The notes: generated by a model from the letters alone, not told the origin. A stretch of 64,000 bases of DNA from Leptasterias polaris (GCA_037783415.1 JAZGTN010000231.1:372001-436000), one strand, 5' to 3'; counted from the first letter of the stretch, positions 22,010 through 34,330 are shown. Numbers and translations are program-made.

Positions 22010-23640
22010 ATGTTGTCGTTTCATGACGTTTTCAAGTTAATAAGGATAATTCAGCGCAGTCAGCACAATTCATTTCCAGATGATCGCAAATTTCGCGACA
22101 GGTGGTGTTTGCAAATAAAAAGAGCCCATGGTCGTGACGGATTCTTTGTTAGCAAGTCCACACAAGTTTGTAATTTGCACTTTAAAGCAGATGATATTAA
22201 GAAGTCTCCCACAGGAATATTGAGACTTAAACCTGGTGCTGAGCCAGCAAATGTAACTGCTTAGATTAGGTCACCAAGAATAAGAAGAGTTCTTCAAAGA
22301 ACCTCTTTGAAAAATGAATCAACAAATGCAAGTAGTTGACTGTACAGATGCTGATAAATCAACCAATCGACGATGAACACAACATTATTGATGAAAAGGG
22401 TATTCTGAATAATGAACTGAAGTCAGAGAATGAACGTTTAAAGGAAAAGGTCTCAAAACCAGAAAAATCTGGCGAAAGGCTGCAAAGCGAGATAACTTGA
22501 AAAATGAAAAATGTAAACAGAGTAAGTTCGACATCACTTTGGAAAGAGATGACTCCCTAACAAAACATACTGGTTTTCCAAGTTTTTCTTTGCTCCTGGC
22601 TATGCTTTCCTTGTTGGACCCGGGCGATATGTGTGAGAATAATTATTATAGCGTACTATTCAAATACAAATTCTGAGGATTTCTTTGCTAACCAGCATTC
22701 ATCAGCAATGGATTTGGACCTTAACTAACTATTCAGTTGCTAAAAAAAACTCAAAAGAAACCTCACAAAACTCTTCCTAACTTAGGACTAGTCCTAGGCA
22801 ATGCTAAGAGATAGGACTAGTCTTAAGTTACTGGTCCTATCTTAAGACTAGTCCTATCTCTTAGCATTGCCTAGGACTAGTCCTAAGTTAGGAAGAGTTT
22901 TGTGAAATCAGGGACAAGATGGAATTTTTCAGCTAAAGAACAAGTAATTTTAGTGCTATGTAGGGGTTTTCTAAAACATTTGGGATATCTGTTTGGTGTT
23001 TCAGAATCCAGTGCCAGTCGCTATTTTATCTGCTGGATTATTTTCATGTACTTCAGGCTTGGAGCATTGTCCATTTGGCCAAGTAAAGACACCATTCTGA
23101 AAACAATGCCACAGACTTTCAGAGATAAATATCCAGACACGAGGGTTGTTATTGAATCCCCCAAAATGTTTGCACAGGTTCCAGATTCTCTTACTCTACA
23201 AAGAATGTTTTGGTCCAATTATAGGCATCATATCACATACAAATGCCTCCTGGGCATTGCTCAAAGTGGTGCAATATCATTCATCAGTTAGCTCTATATC
23301 CTGGATCCATGTCTGACAGGGAAATAGTCATCAGAAGTGGTTTTCTTGACCCAATCCTGTTTGCTAAAGATGATGTTGTAATGGCTGACCATGGCTTTTA
23401 CTATTGAGGATCTGCTTAAGCCAATGGGTGTAAAACTAAACATCCCTGTTTTTCTTAAAGGAAAAATGCAGTTTGTTTAAAATTGAAGAAACCATTAAAG
23501 CACAACAAATCGCAGCAGAGAGGATCCATGTGGAAAGGGCAATCAACAAAGTAAAAAAAAAAAATCAAAAAAGTACCACTTCATTAATGCAAGTAAAAGA
23601 ACCCATGGAGCCATGTTTTTAGTTATCTGGTTAGAATAGA
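22010..23640 (+). pseudogene. Dead THAP/DDE_Tnp_4-type transposase (ISL2EU/Harbinger-like)
   Basis: The first frame (22010-22264) has the second half of a THAP DNA-binding domain: FPDDRKFRDRW, IKRAHGRDGF and the zinc-ligand pair in VCNLHF. A second piece (22902-23291) reads FGVSESSASRYF, then WPSKDTILKTMP and FRDKYPDTRVVIESPKMF, then HHITYKCLLGIAQSGAISF, which is the layout of IS5-like DDE transposases fused to THAP in ISL2EU-type elements. Downstream, MSDREIVIRSGFLD and VMADHGF follow, then stops and shifts, and near 23520 ERIHVERAIN likely holds the last acidic residue. Between the pieces lie stops and an inserted hairpin element. Residues expected at the first catalytic Asp are altered. 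Inactive relic; family placement is from motifs only. Confidence 0.8.
22764..22904. mobile_element. Near-perfect hairpin MITE inside the dead transposase
   Basis: Arms of about 65 bases: CACAAAACTCTTCCTAACTT on the left is matched by AAGTTAGGAAGAGTTTTGTG on the right, with repeated CTAGTCCTA words between and a centre near 22832. The arms are almost identical, so this insertion is much younger than the transposase it interrupts. Confidence 0.85.
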
Positions 23641-23649
23641 CAATTTAAT

Positions 23650-25250
23650 AAAAATGTACAAAAATACAGCCGTTGGATTGTGTTTATTTTTATTCTCAAG
23701 ATAATTTGATTCAACATGATTTTCGTTTAAAATATTGTTGTGTACCAACATGCACTTTACGTAAAGTTTCCCCCATAAATATGTTCATTGAAGGGCAGGC
23801 TGTAACATGTGAAGATGTTAACACGATTGAAATATATATGGGCAGATTTATCGGTTACTCAAATAACAATTGTTAGGCCTATGGTAAAATAAAACATAAA
23901 TAAATAACACAAAAATAACACCAAAATTGCCTCGTTTCATATACTTAAGTAAGACCAATATTAGACTAGTTGAAATAATATTAACTTACACTGAAGTATG
24001 GTGTTAGAGTCGGGTCAGATGCAGTTATAAATAAGAATTTAAGAAAGAGAAACGCCGTACCGAAATCGGCAGAAAGACGCCTGGCTCCCTGACTTCGATA
24101 TGTGAAACCTTCATGTAATAGTCAGATCCAAAACACCTGATATATTTACGTGCAAACCGGCAGCAAAACTGCTCACAATCAACATGATTTAGTAATAAAA
24201 TTCACAGTCAAATTGCCATAACAAGTTCTAAATGTTCGCAAAAACAACTTTTAAAAGTCTTCAAGTATTGGCTGGAAAAATACAGGACTACTACTGTTCC
24301 TTGCCTTGTTTTGAACTGCCGTGTCGATCGACGGCGCTTTACATTGTGAAGTCGTGCAGTGTTTGCGACTTGACACTGTGAGCCTCGTTTTCAACCCGGA
24401 AGTGCGCAGACGGGGTTAATTTGAAATTCGTCTATGGCGTCAAATTTAATTCCTGTATGAAAAAGAGAAGATGATTTAACGTTAAAGGTACAAATTAGAC
24501 AATCTTAACTTCAAACATTGTAAACGTGCACGCGCGTGTACGCGCTGCGCACGACTCTCAGCCATTACCTCAGTGCGGGGACTGTTTTGGGCTTGTGACG
24601 TTATACGCAAGAGGATAAATTTGGTGAATTAAATTTGTACATTAATTCGAGGTAATTTATTGACTTCAAAACACAACTAGCTAGGCCTGAACAAAATACA
24701 ATTCTTCAGAACGACACCAAGGGCAACTCATACGATCCACTTTCCATTTGAAATGTTGTTATAGGCCTAGTTCAAAATGTACCCAAGATGTAATTGAATA
24801 TCTTCGCTAGTAGCAGCAGTGAATCGGCTTTATTAATGTCATCAACTAATAAGTCATCGTGCAAAACTACTTAATACCAATTTCTTAGAATAAACAAATG
24901 AACAATAATATTTTCCTGCCAAAAACCATTAATTTGTTTAACATTTTATCTTATGCGTAACTGTTGTAGCCTAATTATGTAAATAAACAAGTTTTTAAAT
25001 AAGCACAAAGTGAAAAAGGCTCGAGGCGTGTTTCTGTTTATATATGTGTAGGCCTACACTCCATGCGATCGAACGCCAACTATAATTTTGTTTACAAACT
25101 GGAGCTGTTATTCTAGTCCTAATCAAACTTCATACGGTACTTTATTGCATGACCTTAAAAAACACTGATAAATGGAAATGATCCGGAGCGTGACGGTTGG
25201 TTAGAGATGAGAACTTGCCTTTGCCAAAGAAAAGTACTCACCATATTCAG
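23650..25250. other. Intergenic stretch, possibly transposon remnant
   Basis: No gene recognised. The part nearest the dead transposase may still belong to that element, but its terminal repeats were not found. Confidence 0.4.
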
Positions 25251-25282
25251 ACTATGGATGGGTAACTTGGTGATGAGGCACC

Positions 25283-25332
25283 CCAGCCCCCCCCCCCCAC
25301 AAAAGGGGGTGATACCCCCCCCCCCCGCCCCA
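25283..25332. repeat. Poly(C)/G-rich simple repeats
   Basis: Two C-runs separated by ACAAAAGGGGGTGATA. Similar C-runs occur at about 25800-25824, 36415-36425 and 38021-38030. Confidence 0.85.
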
Positions 25333-26266
25333 GCTTATTTTTCAATTCAGTTCAATTTGTGAAAAAGAAAGAAAAGTAAATGAACACAGACAAGGTATTT
25401 CAATCAAAGAAATTTGAAATGGAAAAGGGCCCGAGCACACCAACTTGCAGTGCATTTTTTCAGAAACCAAGGGAAGGGTTATGCTTACACACGCTGATGA
25501 CGGACAAAACATCCAAACCTTATTTACATCAAGTAAAACAACAACAGAAACTGGAAAAACTAACTCCATGTAGTTAATCCGAATCCCCAAAATGGTTCGG
25601 ATTAACCACGTGACAATAGTTTTTTGAAAAATACTCAAAAACGGCAACATTTCTAGATTTAATTCTAGCCGTTCTACTATCCTACTCCTGGAAGACCTAT
25701 AGAGTCATGTTTAGGCTTATTTTGTAGCCAAAATAGCAAATAAAAAAACATTCTCAGAATTTGGTATAGGGGACACATTGTGTTTCGAAAGTGCCCCCTC
25801 TCCCCCCCCCCCCCCCCCCCCCCCACAACACAACACACACATCCCAGAAAGACACGCCACTCTTACACGGGTACCAACAGAGATGTGTGTGGAACCATCA
25901 TCAGTCCTACAGATGTTGTTTTGTATTGGAGGAGAACATTTGTACCATTGTAGCCTATTGTATACTATGGGTTTTTTTCATCGGATTGAGACATCAACCT
26001 GACTGTGGACTTGTCACATGCATGAACTGGACCACCAATGCACTATTTTGAACGGTAAGTGAAGTGGCATAAAATGCTCTATTTTACGACACATAGCAAA
26101 ATCTTCTCTCTCTTTGATTTAAAGTTGTAAAACTGAAATGTTATTACTGAAGGTATAGGGCCTACAATGATTGCATCTGTTCTTTGTTATTGAATACACC
26201 AAGTGTGTAACTGTTGGGACTCAGTAGAGAGGAATGTATTTGGGTGAAATAGAGTAGGGCTTCCAA

Positions 26267-26269
<3 letters not shown>

Positions 26270-26298
<29 letters not shown>
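26270..26298. repeat. Poly(G) run of about 29
   Basis: An uninterrupted G-run followed by GGGGTG and GGATGGGAGGG repeats. Its exact length in the assembly should be treated with caution. Confidence 0.9.
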
Positions 26299-26519
26299 AG
26301 GGGTGACTTAATTATGAAAGGGACACAGTGGAGGGGTATTTCTTGTGGTGGATGGGAGGGCTTAAAAAATGTAGGGGGGATGGGTATCTGGAGTGGACGA
26401 CATTCTTTGGGGTGGATGGGAGGGCTTTAGTTTTACGGGGACGGGGACGATTTTTTTTTCGTCACTTGGCCCAACAGATTGTATAGAAAAATAAAATAAA
26501 TGCATATATTACGACTTAT

Positions 26520-26685
26520 GTTACATTATCTCATAATCTCATAATTATGATTTAGGATAGGCCCCCTAAGTCATAATTATGATTTGGGCCGAGTCAAAAT
26601 TATGAGACATAGCCTAAGTCATAATGGACTTGTGCTAATTCATTATTATGAGATAGAAAGTCGTAAATGTGATTAGGCCCCATAT
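26520..26685. repeat. TCATAATTATGA palindromic repeats
   Basis: The words TCATAATTATGA and AAGTCATAAT recur several times in both orientations, together with TAGGCCCC at both sides. Probably an AT-rich MITE. Confidence 0.6.
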
Positions 26686-26750
26686 GGCTTTCTCTCAGTG
26701 TCCATAGAACGCTTCAAATTCCGTGGTTGGTTGTTTATAGCTCTGAAACC

Positions 26751-26843
26751 CACACAGTGGCGTAACAAGGGGGTGGCACGGGGGCACGTACGTACCTCCC
26801 AATTGATGTCAGTGCCCCCCCCCCCCTGTTACGCCACTGTGTG
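26751..26843. mobile_element. 93-bp foldback MITE with CAGTGGCGTAAC ends
   Basis: CACACAGTGGCGTAACA at the left is the inverse of TGTTACGCCACTGTGTG at the right. The interior is a G-rich then C-rich spacer. CAGTGGCG-type ends are common among hAT-like MITEs. Target duplication not resolved. Confidence 0.75.
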
Positions 26844-26856
26844 AGTTTCAAAAATA

Positions 26857-27084
26857 ATAGATAGGTTGCAGTATGACGTAAGTCGGCCATCTTTACGGGC
26901 AATTTGGAACACACAGTCCCGCGTTACGCGTGAGAACGGCGTGCAGCACGCGCACATTTCACAAAACTCATTGCATGATTGGTTAGTGAATGACGCGGCT
27001 GCGTTAATAATTAGAGCGCTTGACGCGCCTGCAAGCCAAAATGCGATTTGCCCGTAAAGATGGCGTCTACTGGGAACTATCTAT
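26857..27084. mobile_element. 228-bp CpG-rich TA-flanked MITE, copy 1
   Basis: Ends read TAGATAGGTTGCAGTA and TACTGGGAACTATCTA, and the inverted ends share GCCATCTTTACGGGCAA. TA at both borders suggests Tc1/mariner-type insertion. A second copy of identical length at 53337-53564 differs at about six positions by eye. The core is unusually CpG-rich and holds a GATTGG box. Confidence 0.85.
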
Positions 27085-27089
27085 ACATA

Positions 27090-28560
27090 AAAGCTCGTGA
27101 AATGAAACACGTTATTCGGGTTATTATAAGTCTCAAATGTCCAGATTTTATGTGTGATTTTTTTTCAAAGCTATTTACACACAGACAATGTATTGTAAGC
27201 GGTTTTTAACTCCAAGGCAAATTAATACAAGAAACAGTAATTGACATGAAGAGATCGAGCGCTGAAAGGGGCTTGTTTAGGAAAAATGCAAACAGAGTTG
27301 GCCAGAAACTCAATGAATCTTCAGTCTGTAAACCGTTAGATTTCTTTCATTTTTGCTAACGGGATTTTGTCATGAACGAGTCCTTAATATTCAAGAGTTC
27401 ATTTTGCGCTTCATCTGCCGGCTAAAGTCCACTGGTTCGAAGAATAATAGAGTGGTACAGGTACAACAACAAAATGTGCACATAGCTTACGAATATACAC
27501 ATTATAACCCTACCGGTATTTCGTGTATGCATCTTGCAAAAAAACATACTGGAAAAGTAGCGGGAGTTTCGCTTGTCAACATGACATGCGTGACACTTAT
27601 TTTGGGAAGCCTCTTCCTGCCAATCACCATGACCATATAAGGGCATTTCTTATGTCAGTATGCAGATGAGGGAACGATTATCCAATCAAAACCATCGACA
27701 ACGCTTGACCAATGACGTGATCAACACCTTGTTTTCTTTGCACTGTCCCCATAATGAACGTCACTAAAAATGTGCACTGCGTAGTAAAACAAAATAGTCC
27801 GCAAAGTCATATTTAAAACTTTCTTAGATAACTGTGGTTTAGATTTTTTCGTAGAACTTAAATTAACAACTTATTATCCAGCATTTTGTTGAAAGTCGTC
27901 GCTCCAACAGACAAAAAACTGAAATAACTTGAAGAGCGGAGCAATACGTTAAACAAGTACTAGTAAACCGCATTACCCGAAGGCTTGTACTGCACTTTTG
28001 TAATGCCTTGTGCAGACTGTTGCTGCCGCCATTGTCTTCAATTCTTGAGCAGAAAATAAAAATTGCTCTGAAAACTTTCGTTACCGGTAAGTTATTTACA
28101 TTTACACTACATTGTTCTTTTTGTCCAGTTAACTGCCAAAGTCTTTTCACGAACAGCTGGACCAGTATTCACCATCGGTAAGAACAAATATTAATTTATA
28201 TTAAACGTTTTTCAATGGAAGTTTGCCTGTTTAAAGAGGCTACGAAAATTGTTTTGGGTCGTATCGTGTTGTTGAACTCGTTCTAGTTAGAACATGGTGC
28301 CTATTTTGAACAAACCATTTTCATGAGGCACGTCGGCCTATTAAGCAAAAAACTATTACACTTTGCTTTCCAACATACATTAATAACAGCACATTTTATA
28401 AAATTATGTTGAAAAATACATGTTGTTCATTATACTAGCATGACTACTGACTAGCACAGCTGCACAGCGTGAGAAAAAATGGAAAGTTAACGCCATTAAT
28501 ACATACAAATAAAGGTTTAACTTTTGATCACAACACTGGAAGTTTCCGTACCTGAAATTT
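27090..28560. other. Intergenic stretch without a recognised gene
   Basis: CCAATC at about 27682 and CCAATGACGTGA at about 27709 look like promoter words (CCAAT box next to a CRE-like site), but no coding exon was identified downstream. The open frames here carry no known domain. Confidence 0.4.
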
Positions 28561-28620
28561 TCGACCGATACTACGGTCTTCATCAGCAGGATGAAGGATA
28601 AAGGATGCCATTAATACACG
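28553..28620. repeat. Retroelement-like GACCGATACTACGGTCTTCAT motif
   Basis: A sequence of the type CGGTCTTCATCAGCAGGATG, seen repeatedly near the 3' ends of Penelope-like and related retroelements in animals. A similar GGTCGAAACGTCAGG word lies near 32127. No reverse transcriptase is preserved at either place. Confidence 0.35.
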
Positions 28621-29849
28621 TAAATTTAAAATTTGTCAGTTTCCCCGCGTATTTCAGCAAACAAGATGATAATAGTACTTGAAGAACAGGTTGCTTGGTT
28701 TCGACCGAGTGTTAAGACATTCCCTCATGCCAGTTCGACGTCTCTCACTATCTGTGATGTACATGTCCCGTCTAATTCATCTTTTCAGGTCGACTTTCAG
28801 ACACAGAATACGGTACTGATGTTACTAAAACTCACCTCACTGACGGTATTGGACGATAGTAGTAAACGATTTAAAGTGGATATTTCCAAGGGTTTAAGGT
28901 GAAGTGTTTACATCTTTGAAGATTGATACCAGTATCACTATCTTACTTATCATTAATTTAATTAATGACGTTCGTCGTTGCCTTGTGTACTCCGGTTAAG
29001 TTGGCCGAGTGTGTCGTGTGACAAGAAAGCACACGCGTCCACGAGTTGATGAAAATGAACAATGGTCCACTGGTATGTGGACAGGTGCAAATTGTGAAAC
29101 AAACATGAAAACGAGCCAGGATTTCTAGGTGGTTACAATTACAACAGACCGCTCATTGACATCCACGGTTAATTAACTTAAAATGGTCTGAAATAAGATC
29201 ATGTGGTCGTGGATTTAAGTTTGTTTATGTAAGCTCTCAAAGAAGGACGAAAAGTCGCGTATGATTATTTTTTATTCCTAAAACATTGGAACAGACCTTT
29301 GCCTAAACTATACATCTTTTATAACATCATTATTTGTTCAATGTACCCCTCCCCTTGCCAGGCCTAGTCTAGTTTTAAAAATAATAATTAATAATAAAAC
29401 TATAATTGCTATTATACATTCTGAAAATTAATTGTATAGGGCTAATTTAACACAATAAAGAACAAACACGGGTAGTGTCTTATCACCCGGGACAGAAATG
29501 CAGTAGTTCCAAATAAAGTATATACAATGAAAAACATGAACTCATAATTATAGTGTTAGAGCACCTCTTTGTAGGCGGACAGAAGAGAATGCAAAATGAA
29601 CCGAAAATGAGCTAATAATTATGCAGATAATCCCAAGAAATATTGAAAAAATTAGGACCAGCTAAAAGCATAAACAAAAAGGAAGCTGGAGACGAGCGGT
29701 GGACTCAGGAGAAAAAAATACGTTACATAATGCGCGAGTAGGCCTAGGGCTCTTTTGAACGAGGCTTTAAAATTACCAACAGAAGGCTTTTTTTTCTTAA
29801 CTATAGTCTCAACCCAAATAAAAGAAAAAAGGAATTAAGCTGGGAAAAC

Positions 29850-30375
29850 AATAATTTATAAAAGAGATGAACTCTTCGGTGCACACGAGAGAAGCACTGG
29901 TTTCCAAGAGACCTTTTTTTAATTTTTTAATTTTTACTTTAGAGGACATACTGACGAGACGCGGACGACTGTTGCATGCATCTGTGTCCATGGTCGGATA
30001 AAAGTCGAGAGATCTCAGTATCCGGAATGCGACAGAGAAATCTGAACTTGGAACAGGTCATGAATGGGTGGTATCACCACGCATCTTATGACAAAACGAC
30101 ATAATTTAGTATACAATAATGACGTAGGGAATGACAGACGAAGACAACATTTCATGGTTTAGATCGAGATCAACATCACGACCCTCTGACGCCAATAACT
30201 TTGACAGATACAGTCGTCACTGAGAGCTGTCATTGGTGTATTTGGCGATCGAGGTCGATACCATGACGACATGAGGGAAATAAGCTAAAACCTTTAGATT
30301 TAAATTTGTTATAAGAATACAGATAACTTAATAAATGAAGCTATGTTAGATAACTGAAATTTATATTTATTCATC
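29850..30375 (+). repeat. Duplicated ~520-bp non-coding block, copy 1
   Basis: Matches 33160-33675 in the same orientation, at roughly 85-90 percent by eye. Shared blocks include TTCGGTGCACACGAGAG, AGGACATACTGACGAGACG, GGTCATGAATGGGTGGTATC and GACCCTCTGACGCCAATAAC. No shared open frame, tRNA box or terminal inverted repeat was found, so its nature is unknown. Confidence 0.85.
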
Positions 30376-30445
30376 ATTTACACCGTATAATATAATTTAT
30401 AAAAGCTTATTTCATTCAGATTGGCTGTAATGGAAGGGATTGTGT

Positions 30446-31440
30446 CTTGCCAGCAGGGGCGTCGATGGGTGGGGGACGGGGGGGGGGGGGGGACATGTCC
30501 CCCCCACTTTTTAGACTGGGGGGACAGCATATCAGATGTCCCCCCACTTTTGATTGACTGTTCATTAGAAATATGCAACAAAATATAAAAATATACACAA
30601 TTTTCTTGATTTAATATTTCATTACAATTTTTGTTCAAATAAAAGAATAGCGAACAAACGGTGAAATGTTTTCTTCATTTTCATCTTTTTTCTTATGGAC
30701 CACGCGCAGAATGGTACTTTGGGGCCTATTTCCGTTTCTATAATACAGACAATAGACGACAAGTTTCGTCCAAGACATGAACGCCCAAATCCCGCTTACA
30801 AACTGTTGTTAGCATTCAAGTTATGCGTCTTTTGTGTATGCTATAATGTACGGTACACGATCCCTCCACAAAGGAATGTGTGTGCGCGCATGTGCAAAAA
30901 TGTGTTACATTTTGTTACAATCGCACAACGCACAAAATGTAGTAAAATCCATTAAAATAAATAGGAGCAGTTTGGGCCATGCCATGACAAGATTTGTCGA
31001 AAAAGCAGTATTTTGTTTTTTCGAAGAACTTCAAGCTGACACACGATAAACGCCGGACTAAAGCATTATCTCACCATACATGATTATCCATCAACAAGGG
31101 AATACATTAATTTTATAAATATTTAGCCTAAAGCTTTTTGAACATTTTGAGTGCGTTCCGGTCCTACTATTTTCTTTGCGTGTCATTCTCTAAATACACT
31201 CTGTATGATGCATATAATTTATATATTACCATAAAAATGTTTTTTGTGGTCACATCAGTCTCATCTAATGGTCTGTTTGCACACAACTACACGTATGATT
31301 TCACCTTTCCCTTTACACAAATTAAATGTAAAATTAATGGTGTGGGGTGCAAATAATGTATAATGTAAGATTTATTTTTTCAAGACTTGCTTGCCTGTCC
31401 CCCCTACTTTTCAGTAGCGATAGACGCCCCTGCTTGCCAG
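30446..31440. mobile_element. hAT-type non-autonomous element with perfect 8-bp TSD
   Basis: CTTGCCAG at 30446-30453 and again at 31433-31440 flanks an element that begins CAGGGGCGTCGAT and ends ATAGACGCCCCTG. Both ends carry the related sub-terminal CCCCCCACTTTT / CCCCTACTTTT. The 8-bp duplication and CAGGGG...CCCCTG termini are the hAT hallmark. The 979-bp body holds no transposase frame, so it depends on an element elsewhere. A G-run of about 14 lies near the left end. Confidence 0.9.
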
Positions 31441-31482
31441 AGTCGGAGCTTCACATTGTATCTAGTAAATATTGCCACATCT

Positions 31483-31883
31483 TTAAAGGTGCTGCATACG
31501 TTTGGTAATTGGAGCCTACTGATTGTGTTAATCCTATATAAATGTAGGTACATACAATAAAACTAACCTGTGAAAATTTCACTTCAAAAGGTGGTCGCGT
31601 TTTTGAGATATCACCGAAAAACCGGAGCGAATAATAAATTTCCACGCAGGAAGAATATTCCCCATAGGAATACACAGTCTGAGAAGCGTTTCTGACAGAA
31701 ACGCTTCTCAGATTCAAATTTTGGGGAATAAAAAGTAATATATTTTTCCATAACCGTAATACTTCGAAGTTAAACGTTTCTCAAAATTCATTATACTACC
31801 CAAAGCTGCTGTACTTCTTACCAAGTAAGTTTTTATTGCCATTCATTTTCAGAATCATTACCAAACGTGTACTGTGCCTTTAA
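31483..31883. mobile_element. TTAA-flanked MITE, diverged family T member
   Basis: TTAAAGGTGCTGCATACG at the left and GTGTACTGTGCCTTTAA at the right, followed inward by the shared TTTGGTAAT. The interior keeps AACCTGTGAAAATTTCACTT but is otherwise diverged from the other copies. A perfect GAGAAGCGTTTCTGACAGAA hairpin sits at about 31680-31710. Confidence 0.75.
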
Positions 31884-32282
31884 AAAATCTCGTTATTTAA
31901 ATCTCTAAGCAAGACCATGTGAATCAAACAACTTGTTCATCAAGGTGTTATAACCAGAACAGCCACAACAGGCAACCACTGTTGGCTAAGAAGAAATAAA
32001 TAAATAAAAATAATTAATTGCCTGACCGTGTCGACACTAGCACAGTCAAAGGCTAAATGACAGCACAAGATAAACATTCCAGGTTGTGGTGTCATTTTAG
32101 TCTTATATTCTAGGATTACTCTGCTAGGGTCGAAACGTCAGGCCATTTTGTAGTTTGTTGTATTTAACATAAACATTGTATTAATTAAGCATCAGGAATA
32201 AAAAATATTAATTTGTTTTTTTACCCTTGCACCAACGTGTTTAATCAAAATTATCCCCGGTCAGATGCAAAATTAACATCTA

Positions 32283-32470
32283 AATCGTTGCGGTACCCAC
32301 TGCTAAAACATATTATGATTTGAACTGCCTCTCGCCACCGAGCTAGCTTGGTCTGCCAGTCAGAGATCATGGGTTCAAATCCCACCCGAGTGATTAGCAT
32401 GCGACTTTCTCCACAAAACTCGGGAAATACAGTGCTTCGAATCGGTGTTTGGCTAAAACCCCAAATACCC
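32283..32470 (+). mobile_element. tRNA-derived SINE, family A
   Basis: Leader AAATCGTTGCGGTACC, tRNA-like body with B box GGGTTCAAATCCCACCC, then a tail with ACTCGGGAAATACAGTGCTT and ATCGGTGTTTGG. The same architecture recurs at 34975-35115 (minus), 35462-35699, 41275-41470, 54800-55000 (minus) and 63560-63720 (minus). Confidence 0.8.
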
Positions 32471-33159
32471 CCCCCCCCCCCCACCCCCCATTATTATAGG
32501 AGTTGTTCTGTTGGTAAGCAGTTTGCAAAAGCTAATTCTATTTTCTCATTTAAATTCACAGAATTAAAAACATGTATTAGTTTGCTGATGCTTTTGAATT
32601 TTCTAGAATGGAAGACTAATTGGTCCCCCCTTTCAATATTTTGCATAGGGTTCAGACCTAATAGTGATTTTTGCTTTCTTCTCCAGGTGCTGTATCATCT
32701 AGCTGTTAGACGGCTCTTTTCCAACGGTATGCAGAGGAACTATGAGTTTCTGAGAAGTTTTTACAAAAAAGTGCTTTGTTGAGACCCTCGTACGTTGATT
32801 TCCACCCCAGCACAGATTTCAATTTTCTGGAATGTGTTATGAATCTCTAGCCAGCCAAGACAGTCAATAGGATTTTTCACAAGTCTTGGCATGCTTACAC
32901 TGTTTCTGATCTTATTTTCCCTTTTAAAGAGTCCCACTCGAATAGTCCCACAGTTTTAGGAAAAAAACAGGGGAACTTCGAAATCCTTTAAATAATTTTC
33001 TGTTTAAGAAAAATGGAATTAACTTGATATAAAAAGGTAAATAGGAAATAGATTAATTCGTTGTACATGAGAGAAGCACTTTTACAAGAATATCTCGTTG
33101 TAGCTTTTTTATGTTGTTTCAATATCTATGGAAAATCAGTAATTAGCTTGGTACGTAAC

Positions 33160-33675
33160 ACTCGATGAAAGAGGTGAACTCTGATCTTCGGTGCACACGA
33201 GAGGAAGCACTGGTTTACAGGAGACCTCTTTCAGAACTTTAGAGGACATACTGACGAGACGATTACTGTTGCATGCATCTGTGTCCATGGTCGGTTGAAA
33301 GGTCGAGAGATCTCAGTATCCGGAATGCGACCGAGAAATCTGAGCTTGAACAGGTCATGAATGGGTGGTATCGCCACGCATCTTACGACAAAAAGATATA
33401 ACTTATTCATAATGACGTAGGGAATGACAGACGAAGACAATTAACATTTCATGGTTTAGGTCGAGATCAACATCACGACCCTCTGACGCCAATAACTTTG
33501 ACAGATACATGTACAGACGCGTCACTGAGAGCTGTTATTGGTGTATTTGGCGATCGAGGTTGAGGCCATGATGACATGAGGAGTTTTATCTACACAATCT
33601 AGATTTTAACTCTTTTCATTTAAATGCAGATTAGATAGATTTTTGCTGGATAACTGAAATTCGTATTTTATTCGC
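33160..33675 (+). repeat. Duplicated ~520-bp non-coding block, copy 2
   Basis: Partner of 29850-30375, offset by about 3.3 kb. The shared sequence runs past TTGGATAACTGAAATT-type sequence at the right edge. The hAT element and the family T MITE lie between the two copies. Confidence 0.85.
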
Positions 33676-33679
33676 TACC

Positions 33680-34330
33680 TGCTGCCATTGAAGTCTTTTT
33701 GTGGAATAGTATGGGTCGCTATCATTTAGGTTTGCAGCTTAAATCTACGACCAAAAATGAACCTCAGTTTGCGATTCAAACTTGATATTGTAGATTGGGT
33801 ACAGGCCTTTACAGTAATTCACACATCTAGGCGTATGTTCTATGTAGGACAAGCTAAGTCAGTAAGTATAAACATTAGTAGCCCCACACTCTTGTGAACA
33901 CTCTTATGTTTTCTAGAACAGCTTGAGTCGGGTGCTTTTGTCTAACACAAACAGCAAAAGTTTCGGTATAGACTGTAGCTCTATCAAGGACTCCAACTCT
34001 GTGCTGTAAAGTATTGACATAATTTGTATATAATATAGCGTCAACTTTGCTACCCAAGTATCCGTCGTCCTACATGAGCCCTTTTTGTTCCTGTCGATAT
34101 TAGTTTATTTTGTCCTAATTGCCTAGATTCTTTCTTTCTTAGTCTTCTTCTTCTACTTTCTTCGTTTTCAATTAAGTCCATCTCCAAGTTAAATTTTTAT
34201 TTCTACTTTTTTTTAAAAACATTATTTTGCTATAGGACTAATTTATGTTTATATTTTTATCCGTCAGTATCGTGGCTTTTGAGAAATGCTCCCAAGTTGT
34301 GGTTCATGCTCTTCATTCTATTTCAAATAA
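33680..34330. other. Intergenic stretch, nothing recognised
   Basis: AT-rich sequence with a pyrimidine-rich patch near 34130-34210. No gene or clear repeat. Confidence 0.5.

Noticed and set aside
28633..28902. 89-codon plus-strand frame as a small gene
   Set aside because: No recognisable domain, next to retroelement-like sequence, and no supporting splice or poly(A) context.
32348..32782. 144-codon plus-strand frame as a gene
   Set aside because: Its first third is SINE and a C-run, and the remainder shows no known motif.
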